From: an uncultured Collinsella sp. | GTDB taxonomy: Bacteria; Actinomycetota; Coriobacteriia; Coriobacteriales; Coriobacteriaceae | Direction: 5' to 3' | DNA: 64,000 bases | NCBI GenBank assembly: GCA_902479065.1 | Contig: CABSNM010000010.1 | Coordinates: forward strand, 5,542-69,541 | Part shown: one piece after another, positions 27,594-38,641 of the stretch | How the letters are laid out: each line of letters begins with the position of its first letter | How positions within the stretch are numbered: position 1 is the stretch's first letter | The notes under the pieces: generated by a model | The model's input: only the letters and a program-made list of their open reading frames with translations | Told to the model about the DNA's origin: nothing | Database searches by the model: none | Position numbers and translations under genes: made by a program

Positions 27594-27750
27594 AACTCAA
27601 AGTCCCCCATAACAGAAAAAGAGGCCCACCAAAAAGAATGAGCCCCTCGCGTTCAAAAAATCAGCCAAACACCGCTTTGCAGCGACCTCAAGGCCACAAC
27701 CCAGTGGCCCTAACATTCCGGGCGCAGACAACCACGTAAACGAACTGGGA

Positions 27751-27858
27751 GCGGTTTGGGGCTTTGCTCGATACAAGTTCCGCACGAGCCGAAGGCCACT
27801 TAATGTGGCCTTCGTGCGAGCAGGACTGTTCGCAGTAGCGAGCAATGCCCCAAACCGC
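27751..27858 (-). repeat. Family 1 nested inverted repeat, copy C (between valS and folC)
   Basis: Arms 27751-27770 and 27839-27858 pair at 19 of 20 positions. Read on the minus strand, the core has CTACTGCGAACAGTCCTGC, the inner hairpin GAAGGCCAC-ATTAA-GTGGCCTTC and CTCGTGCGGAACTTGTA, matching copy A. Copies A and B have this core on the plus strand, so orientation relative to the genes is not fixed. Confidence 0.85.
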
Positions 27859-27874
27859 GCCCCCCCAGTGACCC

Positions 27875-30571
<2,697 letters not shown>

Positions 30572-30591
30572 ATATCTCTCCCTTGCCCGTC

Positions 30592-30707
30592 GGGGAGGAA
30601 TGTAGGCCCGATTTTCGCTCGGTCAAGTCCTGGGCTCGCTCGAAGACCACATTAAGTGGTCTTCGGCTCGTGCGGAATCTACGAAAATCGGGCCTACATT
30701 CCTCCCC
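30592..30707 (+). repeat. Family 1 nested inverted repeat, copy B (upstream of valS)
   Basis: Arms 30592-30617 and 30682-30707 are a perfect 26-bp inverted repeat. The 64-nt core has AAGTCCTGGGCTCGCTC, the inner hairpin GAAGACCAC-ATTAA-GTGGTCTTC and CTCGTGCGGAATCTA. It begins 20 bp upstream of the valS start. Arms share no sequence with copies A or C. Confidence 0.87.
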
Positions 30708-30795
30708 TTAGGTATCGCTTACTTCAGTCTGAATGACTTCGCTGAGGCTTAAACAAACACACAGAATAACACAGGTAGTTGGGGTTATTGCGTAT

Positions 30796-30837
30796 ATATA
30801 AAATAGCCTCCGACCACGGATGGTCAGAGGCTATTTG
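30796..30837 (-). terminator. Terminator of clpX
   Basis: AAATAGCCTC/GAGGCTATTT with an extra GACC/GGTC pairing inside gives a long stem, followed on the minus strand by TTTTATATATA. It begins about 20 bp after the clpX stop. Confidence 0.85.
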
Positions 30838-30857
30838 CAAGCACGTTTTTGGCTGGT

Positions 30858-32267
30858 TTACCCGTAGATGCGTTGGGGCTGCTCTTCGCCCTTTACGGAG
30901 GCTTCGGTCACGATGACCTTGGAAACACCCTCCTCGCTGGGGAGGTCGAACATCGTCTGCTGCAGCACGTCCTCGCAGATGGAGCGCAGGCCGCGGGCGC
31001 CGGTCTTGCGGGCAAGCGCCATGCGGGCGATCTCGTGCAGGGCGGCATCCTCAAACTCAAGCTCAACGTCCTCGAGCTGGAACATCTTGCGGTACTGACG
31101 CACCACGGCGTTCTTGGGCTCGGTCAGGATCGACACCAGGTCGTCCTCGTCGAGCGCCTGCGTCTGGGTGACGACGGGCGTACGTCCCACAAACTCGGGA
31201 ATCATGCCAAAGGCGTTGAGGTCCTGCGGGAGCACCTGGCGCAGCAGGTCGTTCTCGTCGACCGAGGTAGGGCCGGCGATCTCGGAGTTAAAGCCCACGC
31301 CCTTGTTGCCCACGCGATCGGCGATGATCTTGTCCAGACCCACAAAGGCACCACCGCAGATAAACAGGATGTTGGTCGTGTCGATCTGCAGCAGCTCCTG
31401 CTGGGGATGCTTGCGGCCGCCGGTGGGCGGAACGCTTGCCACCGTGCCCTCAAGAATCTTAAGCAGCGCCTGCTGAACGCCCTCGCCCGAAACATCGCGG
31501 GTGATGGAGAGGTTCTCGGCCTTGCGGGCGATCTTGTCGATCTCGTCCACGTAGATAATGCCAACCTGCGCGCGCTCAATATCGCCATCGGCGGCATTGA
31601 TGAGCTTGAGCAGGATGTTCTCCACGTCCTCGCCCACGTAACCGGCCTCGGTGAGCGCGGTGGCGTCGGCGATGGCAAACGGCACCTCGAGGATGCGCGC
31701 GAGCGTCTGCGCCAGAAGCGTCTTACCGGTACCGGTGGGGCCGAGCAGCAGAATGTTGGACTTGGCGAGCTCCACCTCATCCATATCATCGTCGAGCTGC
31801 GAGTCCAAACCGTCGTCAAAGGCCGAAAGCGCAGCACCGTCCTCGATCACGCGGCGGTAATGGTTGTACACGGCAACCGACATGGCGCGCTTGGCGTCCT
31901 CCTGGCCCATGACATAGGCCGAAAGCTCGTCATAAATCTCGTGCGGCGTCGGCACATGCGTAATGACCTGACGGGCGTCGTCCTCGAGCTCAAAGCCCTC
32001 GGCCTCGGGGTCCACGGCGGGCTGAGATGCAGCCTGCCCGTGATCGTTGAGAAAGCCCGGCAGCTTGCCGTTGCGGGCAGCGTCCATAAAGTCCGAAGCC
32101 AGCGACTCCTCCAAGATCTCGGAGCAGGCGGCGACGCACTCGTCGCAGATAAAGATGTTGGTCGGACCCTTTACAAGGCGGCGAACCTGCCCCTGCTCTT
32201 TTCCGCAGAAGGAGCAGCGGATGGGGTTGCCGTTCTCGTCAAAGTTGTCCTGCATGTTACCGGCCAT
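30858..32267 (-). CDS. clpX: ATP-dependent Clp protease ATP-binding subunit ClpX
   Basis: About 469 aa from the ATG at 32265-32267, one base after the clpP stop. The N-terminal zinc-binding domain (CSFCGKEQGQVRR...CDECVAAC) is followed by AAA+ motifs: Walker A GPTGTGKT, Walker B IIYVDEIDKIARK, and the C-terminal D2 domain with KTGARGLRSICE. The IGF-type loop that docks on ClpP is expected near 320-330 (VGNKGVGFNSE region). It unfolds tagged substrates for ClpP. Longer than usual by an acidic linker near residues 70-110. Cotranscribed with clpP and ends at a strong terminator. Confidence 0.95.
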   Translation of the reverse strand: MAGNMQDNFDENGNPIRCSFCGKEQGQVRRLVKGPTNIFICDECVAACSEILEESLASDFMDAARNGKLPGFLNDHGQAASQPAVDPEAEGFELEDDARQVITHVPTPHEIYDELSAYVMGQEDAKRAMSVAVYNHYRRVIEDGAALSAFDDGLDSQLDDDMDEVELAKSNILLLGPTGTGKTLLAQTLARILEVPFAIADATALTEAGYVGEDVENILLKLINAADGDIERAQVGIIYVDEIDKIARKAENLSITRDVSGEGVQQALLKILEGTVASVPPTGGRKHPQQELLQIDTTNILFICGGAFVGLDKIIADRVGNKGVGFNSEIAGPTSVDENDLLRQVLPQDLNAFGMIPEFVGRTPVVTQTQALDEDDLVSILTEPKNAVVRQYRKMFQLEDVELEFEDAALHEIARMALARKTGARGLRSICEDVLQQTMFDLPSEEGVSKVIVTEASVKGEEQPQRIYG

Positions 32268-32268
32268 C

Positions 32269-32889
32269 CTAGGCGTCCTTCGCGGCAAGGTCGCGCGAGG
32301 TGACGATACGGTCGATCAGGCCGTAGTCGAGGGCCTCGGCAGCGGTCAGGTAGTTGTCGCGCTCGGTGTCGGCCTGGACCTTCTCGATGGGCTGGCCAGA
32401 GGCGTCGGACAGGATCTGGTTGAGCTCGCGGCGGGTCTTCTTGATCTCCTCGGCCACGATCTCGATCTCGGTCTGCTGGCCCTGGGCACCGCCGCTGGGC
32501 TGGTGAATCATAACCTTGGAGTGCGGCAGGCAGAAGCGCTTGCCCTTGGCGCCGGCCGAAAGCAGCACGGCGGCCATAGACGCGGCCATGCCCACACAGA
32601 TGGTAGAAACCTGCGGCTTGATGAAGTTCATGGTGTCCAGAATCGCCAGGCCGGAGTAGACCTCGCCGCCGGGCGAATTGATGTAGAGCGAGATATCCTT
32701 CTCGGCATCCTGGCTCTCAAGATGCAGCAGCTGGGCAACGACCAGGTTGGCACTGACGGAGTTGATCTCCTCGCCCAAGAAGATGATGCGGTCGTTGAGC
32801 AGGCGCGAATAGATATCGTAGCTGCGCTCGCCGCGCGGCGTCTGCTCGATAACGTATGGCACGAGGGCGGAATCGAACTTAGCGATCAT
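32269..32889 (-). CDS. clpP: ATP-dependent Clp protease proteolytic subunit ClpP
   Basis: About 206 aa when started at the ATG at 32887-32889, which has GGAG 6 bp upstream; in-frame ATGs at 32895 and 32901 and a GTG at 32919 are alternatives. The catalytic triad is visible: Ser in VGMAASMAA, His in MIHQPSGGAQGQ and Asp in DTERDNYLTA. It forms the tetradecameric chamber used by ClpX. The gene follows tig and directly precedes clpX, a common order. Confidence 0.95.
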   Translation of the reverse strand: MIAKFDSALVPYVIEQTPRGERSYDIYSRLLNDRIIFLGEEINSVSANLVVAQLLHLESQDAEKDISLYINSPGGEVYSGLAILDTMNFIKPQVSTICVGMAASMAAVLLSAGAKGKRFCLPHSKVMIHQPSGGAQGQQTEIEIVAEEIKKTRRELNQILSDASGQPIEKVQADTERDNYLTAAEALDYGLIDRIVTSRDLAAKDA

Positions 32890-32935
32890 ACGCATCTCCA
32901 TTTCTCTCTTGCGGACCAAATTGGTTCTAGATAAA

Positions 32936-32976
32936 CGTACGGTGCCCGCATGCTATGCATTGGCTGGCACCGTACG
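32936..32976 (-). terminator. Terminator-like hairpin between tig and clpP
   Basis: An 11-bp perfect stem CGTACGGTGCC/GGCACCGTACG with a 19-nt loop is followed on the minus strand by TTTATCT. It would end or reduce the tig transcript before clpPX. Confidence 0.65.
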
Positions 32977-33052
32977 AAGCTACCGGATAACCGGTGTATA
33001 ACTTTACCCCATCACGGGCGCACGCATGCGCTCGCGGGCAAGGTGGCGAGAA

Positions 33053-34351
33053 TTATTCGGCGTCCTTGGCGGTCTCGTCGACCTCGGTCACCTTGGCGTT
33101 CTCGACCAGGTGGTCGACGGCCTTGGAGCGACGGATGGACTCGCGGACGGCAGGCATGCGGCCATCGGCGATGAACTCGGCCTTTGAAGCCTCGACGTCC
33201 TTGACGCCGGCCTTCTCGAACTCGGCGTTAATATCATCCTCGGTGACCTCAATCTTGAGCTCACGAGCGAGGGCGTCGAGAGCCAGGGACTCACGGGCAA
33301 CGTCGTTGGCCTGCTTGTGCAGGTCGCCGATGAACTGCTCCATGGTCAGGCCGGAAGCGGGCAGCCAGGTGTCCAGCGTCATGCCGCGGGCAGCGAGGTT
33401 GGACAGGAAGTTCTGGCCAAGCTCCTCAAAGACGGACTGCTCGTAGTCGGCGTCCATCTCGTCGAGCTGCAGACGCTCGGCGAGAGCGGAGACGCAACGG
33501 TTCTCCTTCTCGGCCGGGAGGCGGGAAGCCTTGTCCTGCTCGATCTCGATCTTGATGGCGTCGCGCATGGCGTCGATGCTGTCAAAGCCAAAGTCGGACT
33601 TGACGAGCTCGTCGGTGAGCTCGGGGGTGTTGCGAACCTTGATGCCCTTGACGGTGACCTCGACGGTGTGGGTCTCGGCCTCCTCGCCCTCCTCGACCTC
33701 GTCGGTCCAGGTGACGGTCTTGACGTCGTCAACGTTGGCGCCGATCAGGGCCTCGTTGAACTCCTTGGGGTTGCTGTCGCTACCGGCGATGAGCATGCGG
33801 CCCTCGGCGGCAAAGTTGTCGGCGTTCTCGACGGCCTTGAGGTCGACGGTGACGTAGTCCTCGGCCTCGACGGCGCGACCCTCGACGTCCTCGAAAGTGG
33901 CACGGTAGTTGAGGAGCATCTCGACCTGGTTGTTGATCTCGGACTCGGTGACCTCCGCAGGGGGCATCTCGATCTCGACAGCGTCGAAGGAGGAGAGCTC
34001 AGCGGCAGGACGCAGGGAGAACTCGACGGTGTAGGTGTAGTCCTCGTGATCCTTGGCGAGGTCGAGGTCCTTGTAGTCACCGTTCTTGGTGGGGACGATG
34101 TCCAGCTCGTTGAGGACGGCGGGCTCGTTGGCGGCGATCAGGTCATTGGTGGCCTGGGCGAGGGTAGCCTCGGCGCCAAGAGCAGAGTCGATGACCGGAC
34201 GGGGGGCCTTACCGGCGCGGAAACCCGGGAAGCGGTACTTCTTGGCGGTGTCCTTGTAGGCCTTCTTGATCGCGGCGTCGACGTCGGCGGCCGGGATGGT
34301 GACCGTAGCGGTGAGCTTGGCGTCCTTGACGTCAGAAGCGGTGATGTTCAA
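33053..34351 (-). CDS. tig: Trigger factor (ribosome-associated chaperone, PPIase)
   Basis: About 432 aa. The N-terminal ribosome-binding domain has the signature FRAGKAPRPVI (GFRxGKxPxxxI). The FKBP-like PPIase domain (about residues 150-240, DYVTVDLKAVENA) and a helical C-terminal domain follow. AGGAGG at 34358-34363 lies 6 bp before a TTG at 34349-34351 (MNITASDVKDAKLT), the preferred start; a GTG at 34354 and an ATG at 34366 are possible. The open frame continues through the tRNA-Leu gene, so the long version is not real. Confidence 0.92.
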   Translation of the reverse strand: MNITASDVKDAKLTATVTIPAADVDAAIKKAYKDTAKKYRFPGFRAGKAPRPVIDSALGAEATLAQATNDLIAANEPAVLNELDIVPTKNGDYKDLDLAKDHEDYTYTVEFSLRPAAELSSFDAVEIEMPPAEVTESEINNQVEMLLNYRATFEDVEGRAVEAEDYVTVDLKAVENADNFAAEGRMLIAGSDSNPKEFNEALIGANVDDVKTVTWTDEVEEGEEAETHTVEVTVKGIKVRNTPELTDELVKSDFGFDSIDAMRDAIKIEIEQDKASRLPAEKENRCVSALAERLQLDEMDADYEQSVFEELGQNFLSNLAARGMTLDTWLPASGLTMEQFIGDLHKQANDVARESLALDALARELKIEVTEDDINAEFEKAGVKDVEASKAEFIADGRMPAVRESIRRSKAVDHLVENAKVTEVDETAKDAE

Positions 34352-34441
34352 CACGTTCCTCCTCATACTGCCCAGCTTATCTGAGGTGCTGGTACCTTTA
34401 TGCAACAAGCGTCGCGAGGGCATAAGCCGACGCGGGTGCGT

Positions 34442-34525
34442 TGGTGCGGGCGAAAGGACTCGAACCTTCACGGGAATCCCACCAGAACCTAAATCTGGCG
34501 CGTCTACCAATTCCGCCACGCCCGC
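34442..34525 (-). tRNA. tRNA-Leu (anticodon UAG), CCA encoded
   Basis: 84 nt including CCA. The acceptor stem GCGGGCG/CGCCCGC, anticodon arm CCAGA-TTTAGGT-TCTGG (anticodon TAG), a variable arm, and T-loop GGTTCGAGTCC are all present. It precedes tig by 90 bp on the same strand. Confidence 0.95.
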
Positions 34526-34611
34526 ATGAGCGCACAGACTAGGAATGATAGCAGATACGAGCGGCAAGCGCACGCACACCTTTTACAGGCTCACGACCTC
34601 ACCACGAGTGC

Positions 34612-34637
34612 AAAAGGCGGGGCGAGTTGCCCCGCCC
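34612..34637 (-). terminator. Terminator of the molybdenum hydroxylase operon
   Basis: GGCGGGGC/GCCCCGCC with a GAGTT loop is followed on the minus strand by TTTTGC, 29 bp after the stop of the gene ending at 34666. Confidence 0.85.
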
Positions 34638-34665
34638 CGCAAATTACGACTTGTTCGCAGACCCG

Positions 34666-37497
34666 CTACTCCCCCAGCAGGGCCTTCTCGGGCGTGATCG
34701 GCAGTGAGCGCACCTGGTGGCCGGTGGCGTGTGCCACGGCCGAGGCCACGGCGGCGAGCGGCGTGTTGATGACGACCTCGCCGATCGACTTGGCACCAAA
34801 CGGACCCGTCGGCTCGTAGCTCGGCTCAAAGGCCACGCGTATGCTGCCGATATCCAGGCGCGTGGGTAGCTTGTAGCTCATAAAGTTGCCGGTGCGCAGA
34901 CGGCCGCGGTCATCGTGCTCGACAATCTCGTAGAGCGCGTGGCCGATACCCTGGGCAATGCCGCCCTCGGCCTGGACGCGCGCAAGCGCCTCGTTGATCA
35001 CGGTGCCGCAGTCCACAGCCGCCGCGTAGTCCACAACAGTCACCTTGCCGGTGGCCTTGTCGACCTCGACCTCGGCAATGCCGGCCATAAACGGCGGGGG
35101 CGAAACGGGCAGGCAGGCAGAGGCATGCGAGGTCAGCGCGTCGCCGCCCGCGATGTTCTTGACGCACAGGTTGGCAAAGTCGCGCAGCGTGAGGTAGCGG
35201 TTCTGCTCGCGCGCGGCACGCTCGTCGGACAGACGCACGTACTGACCATCGAAGACCACATCGGCGGCGTCCACGTCCCACATCTGGGCGGCTTTGGAGC
35301 AAATCTTCTCACGCAGCTCGGTCGCGGCGTTCTTGGCGGCAAGGCCCGTCACGTACGTACCCGAGCTCGCGTACGAGCCGGCGTCGAACGGCGACACATC
35401 AGTGTCCACGCCGCGCACCACGATCATCGAACTCTCCACGCCCAGTTCCTCGGCGGCAATCTGCGCCAGGATCGTGTCGACGCCCATGCCGTTATCGGTG
35501 GCTCCGGTGCCGATGGTAATGAAGCCGTCCTCTTCCAGGCGCATGTCGATGCCGGCGATGTCCACGTTGGAAATGCCTGAGCCCTGCATGGTGAGCGCGC
35601 AGCCCAGGGCGCGCACGCGGTCGCCCAGGTCCACGGCTAGCGGCTTGTCGCGCCAACCGATCATGTCCATCGCGCGCAGCAGGCAGCGGTCGAGCGCACA
35701 GGCGTTGAGCTTCTCGTTGTAGTACTGCGGCATGGTCTCGCCCTCGCGCACAATGTTCTTAAGGCGCAGGTCGGCGGGGTCCATGTGCAGCATGTCGGCG
35801 AGCTCGTTGACGGCGCTCTCCACGGCAAACTGGCCTTGGGTGGCACCGTAGCCGCGATACGCGCCGCCGCGGTTGGTGTTGGTGTAGACGGCGTCCCAGC
35901 TAAAGCGGCTCGCCTTTACGTGGTTGTAGATGGGCAGGCTCTTGTGGCCCGACAGGCCGATCGTCGTGGTAGCGTGCTCGCCATACGCACCGGCGTTGGA
36001 CAACGTATGCAGATCGATGGCCGTGATGGTGCCGTCGTTCATGGCGCCCAGCTTAACGGTCATCTGCATCTGGTGGCGCGAATTGCCCGCGGTGATGGTC
36101 TCCTCGCGGGTGTAGCAGCAGTAGCTCGGACGGCCAGTCTGCTGGGTCACGAACGCCACGAAGATCTCGCAGCAGCCCGTCTGCTTGGAGCCAAAGCCGC
36201 CGCCGATGCGCGGCTTAATGACCTGCACCTGCGACTGCGGAATGTCGAGCGACTGCGCGACCATGCGACGCACGTGGAAGGGCACCTGCGTCGAGGTGGT
36301 CACCGAGATGCGCCCGAACGCGTCGGTCGTCGCGAAGGCGCGGAAGGTCTCCATGGGCGCAGTCTGCGTGGCCTGGCTGGTGTAGGTGCGCTCAAAGACG
36401 ATGTCGCTCTGGGCGAAGGCCTCGTCCAAGTCGCCAAAATCGCTGGTACCGCTGCACACCAGGTTACGAGCAACGTCGCCGCCCTGCGGGAACATAAAGG
36501 TCACGTCGCCCTCGGGGTGGACAACGATGTCGTTATCGAGTGCCTGGGTAAAGTCGAGCAGCGGCTCGAGCACCTCATAGTCGACCTTAATGAGTTTGAG
36601 CGCCTTGTCGGCAGCCTCCTCGGTCTCGGCGGCGACGATCGCCACTTCCTCGTTTTGGTAACGGACGAGGTTCTCGAGAATCAGGCGGTCGTAGGGACTC
36701 GGCTGCGGATAGCTCTGGCCGGCGATGGTAAAGCGGCGCTTGGGCACGTCCTCGTAGGTGTAGACGCCCACGACGCCCGGCACCTTAAGGGCGCGAGACG
36801 TGTCGATGGAGCGGATCTTGGCGCGGGCATAGGGGCTGCGCTTGAGCTTGACGATCAGGGCGCCGGCGGGCACCATATCGCCGGTGTAGACCGGACGACC
36901 CTCGAGCAGGGCCTTCGAGTCCTTCTTGGGCTGCTTGTGGGTGATCTGCTTGTAGGAGACGCCGTCAGAGCTCGTGTCGTTGACGGGCAGCTCGGGCATC
37001 TCAAAGCCAACCTGCACGCCGGACTCGTTGAGGAAGCGCACGATAGCGCGCAGCTGGCTCTCGTAGCCGCTGCAGCGGCAAAGGTTACCGGCAAGCTGAC
37101 GTGAGAGCTCCTCACGCGTGGCGACGAGGCTCGGGTCCTCCTTGGCGGCGCGGGCAAGCGCCAGCACGTTCATGATAAGGCCGGGGGCACAAAAACCGCA
37201 CTGCTCGGCGCCTTCGGCAGCCATCGCACGGGCAAGCGCCTCGGACTCGGCCTTGAGGCCCTCGAGCGTGGTGATGGAGCGGCCCTCGACGCGCGCGGCG
37301 GGAACCGAGCAGCTCAGAACCGGGTCGCCATCGAGCCACACCGTGCACAGACCGCAGTTGGTGGTCTCGCAGGCACAGCGCACCGACGCGCAGCCCTGCT
37401 CGCGCAGCAGCGCAAAGAGCATGGTGTCGGGGGCAATCTGAACCTTGACCTTGCGGCCGTTGAGCGTAAAGGAAAGATCGATGAGTTTGGCAGCCAT
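34666..37497 (-). CDS. XdhD-like molybdenum hydroxylase: fused [2Fe-2S] and molybdopterin subunit
   Basis: A 943-aa xanthine oxidase family protein. Residues 1-160 hold two [2Fe-2S] clusters: CASVRCACETTNCGLC near 36-51, then CGFCAPG near 98 and CRCSG near 139. From about residue 185 the aldehyde oxidase a/b domain and the Mo-binding domains follow, with GGGFGSKQ and GGAYRGYGATQGQFAVES. Length and fusion match the YgfN/XdhD group (about 950 aa, partner of YgfM), part of selenium-associated molybdenum hydroxylases. The purine substrate is inferred. Its ATG overlaps the FAD subunit stop by one base. A labile Se cofactor is possible, given the selenium genes nearby. Confidence 0.82.
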   Translation of the reverse strand: MAAKLIDLSFTLNGRKVKVQIAPDTMLFALLREQGCASVRCACETTNCGLCTVWLDGDPVLSCSVPAARVEGRSITTLEGLKAESEALARAMAAEGAEQCGFCAPGLIMNVLALARAAKEDPSLVATREELSRQLAGNLCRCSGYESQLRAIVRFLNESGVQVGFEMPELPVNDTSSDGVSYKQITHKQPKKDSKALLEGRPVYTGDMVPAGALIVKLKRSPYARAKIRSIDTSRALKVPGVVGVYTYEDVPKRRFTIAGQSYPQPSPYDRLILENLVRYQNEEVAIVAAETEEAADKALKLIKVDYEVLEPLLDFTQALDNDIVVHPEGDVTFMFPQGGDVARNLVCSGTSDFGDLDEAFAQSDIVFERTYTSQATQTAPMETFRAFATTDAFGRISVTTSTQVPFHVRRMVAQSLDIPQSQVQVIKPRIGGGFGSKQTGCCEIFVAFVTQQTGRPSYCCYTREETITAGNSRHQMQMTVKLGAMNDGTITAIDLHTLSNAGAYGEHATTTIGLSGHKSLPIYNHVKASRFSWDAVYTNTNRGGAYRGYGATQGQFAVESAVNELADMLHMDPADLRLKNIVREGETMPQYYNEKLNACALDRCLLRAMDMIGWRDKPLAVDLGDRVRALGCALTMQGSGISNVDIAGIDMRLEEDGFITIGTGATDNGMGVDTILAQIAAEELGVESSMIVVRGVDTDVSPFDAGSYASSGTYVTGLAAKNAATELREKICSKAAQMWDVDAADVVFDGQYVRLSDERAAREQNRYLTLRDFANLCVKNIAGGDALTSHASACLPVSPPPFMAGIAEVEVDKATGKVTVVDYAAAVDCGTVINEALARVQAEGGIAQGIGHALYEIVEHDDRGRLRTGNFMSYKLPTRLDIGSIRVAFEPSYEPTGPFGAKSIGEVVINTPLAAVASAVAHATGHQVRSLPITPEKALLGE

Positions 37498-38411
37498 TAG
37501 CGCACCTCGCTAGAATCGACGCCGGGCACGCGGCGGCAGGAATACTCATCCGTGGCAAACTTAGGAATCTGCACGCCCTCGAGCTCGTGCGCAAGCGCGG
37601 CCGAAAGCTCGATGCCGGCGGCGCGACGCACGGCCTGAATCGCCAGCGGGGCCGAGATGCGGCGGCGGTAGTCGGCCGAGCCCCACAGGTTGGTGCCATA
37701 GCTCAGCGCGCGTACGGACGCGGCCAGGGCGCGCAGCTCGTCCTCTGAAGGCTGCTCGTTCACCAGGCCACATGCCTCGCCCTGCAGCAGGGTCGCGCGC
37801 AGCGGGCGGGCGCCCACGGTGACATGCCAGCTGTTGTCCCACCAGGCGGCGGTGACGTTTAAGGAGGGGAAGTCAGTCGCGGCCTTGCGCACGGCTTCAT
37901 AGCTCGCACGGTAATCGTGCTTAACGACCACGACGTGCTCGATCACGTCGCGCACATAGCCCATGTCCACGAACTCGGCGAGCGGCACGCGGCCGGCACC
38001 CGTCAGCTCAACATACGAATCGAGCGCCAAAAATGCCGAGAGCACGTCCGAAAAACCAAAGCGACCGTAAATGCTGCCGCCCACCGTGGCGGTGTTGCGC
38101 AGCTGCACGCCCACGATATCGTGGACGGCGAACTCAAAGACATGGTTGACAAGCGCGTTGAGCCCGGCATGGCGCTCGAGCTGGCGCAGGGTACACATGG
38201 CACCGATGCGAAACTCGGTCTCGGTCTCCTCAATCTGATCGAGTCCGCAGGCCGAAAGGTCAATCGCCGTCGCCACGCGACGCGAACCCAGGCGCATCCA
38301 AATGCCACCGCTCACAATCTTGTTGTTGCGGTTCTTCTGTAAGAGCTCATAGGCTTCGGCCGCGTTTCCAACACGGACGTAGGTACCGAACTTGAGCACG
38401 TTCTCCCCCAT
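37497..38411 (-). CDS. FAD-binding subunit of the molybdenum hydroxylase (YgfM-like)
   Basis: A 304-aa protein of the CO dehydrogenase flavoprotein-like family. The N-terminal PCMH FAD-binding fold contains VSGGIWMRLGSRR in place of the usual AGGT-type loop, and NTATVGGSIYGRFGFSDVL is the conserved TIGG-type FAD loop. A CO_deh_flav_C domain follows. It hands electrons from the Fe-S/Mo subunit to NAD or another acceptor. A GTG at 38399 with GGGGGAG is an alternative start. The two genes are coupled (TAATG overlap). Confidence 0.82.
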   Translation of the reverse strand: MGENVLKFGTYVRVGNAAEAYELLQKNRNNKIVSGGIWMRLGSRRVATAIDLSACGLDQIEETETEFRIGAMCTLRQLERHAGLNALVNHVFEFAVHDIVGVQLRNTATVGGSIYGRFGFSDVLSAFLALDSYVELTGAGRVPLAEFVDMGYVRDVIEHVVVVKHDYRASYEAVRKAATDFPSLNVTAAWWDNSWHVTVGARPLRATLLQGEACGLVNEQPSEDELRALAASVRALSYGTNLWGSADYRRRISAPLAIQAVRRAAGIELSAALAHELEGVQIPKFATDEYSCRRVPGVDSSEVR

Positions 38412-38490
38412 CTCTTCACTTGTCCAGTACGTTTAAGTGTACCAAACGAGGGGCCGCACACCGTTTTAGGACAAAATCCACCCACCCATC

Positions 38491-38565
38491 CATAACTTGC
38501 GGTGATATACGGACTGATTAGTCGTTCTGGAACGCAAAACAGTCCGTATATCACCGCAAGTTATG
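38491..38565 (+). repeat. Family F hairpin, copy F3
   Basis: Arms 38491-38516 and 38540-38565 are a perfect 26-bp inverted repeat around a 23-nt loop that holds a CGTTCTGGAACG palindrome followed by CAAAA. Only CTTGCGGTGA-type outer bases agree with F1 and F2; the inner arm (TATACGGACTG) differs on both sides together. Confidence 0.87.
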
Positions 38566-38583
38566 AGGAGTCCTCCGGGATAG

Positions 38584-38614
38584 AAAAGGCTCCCAGCCGG
38601 AATGGCTGGGAGCC
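38584..38614 (-). terminator. Terminator of gdhA
   Basis: An 11-bp stem GGCTCCCAGCC/GGCTGGGAGCC with a 5-nt loop is followed on the minus strand by TTTTCTAT, about 28 bp after the gdhA stop. Confidence 0.9.
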
Positions 38615-38641
38615 TCATCACATGCTATATCGAGCGAAGAT

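Noticed and set aside
33053..34579. Trigger factor with a 76-residue N-terminal extension
   Set aside because: The extension is the translated tRNA-Leu gene and its flank. A good RBS supports the start near 34351.
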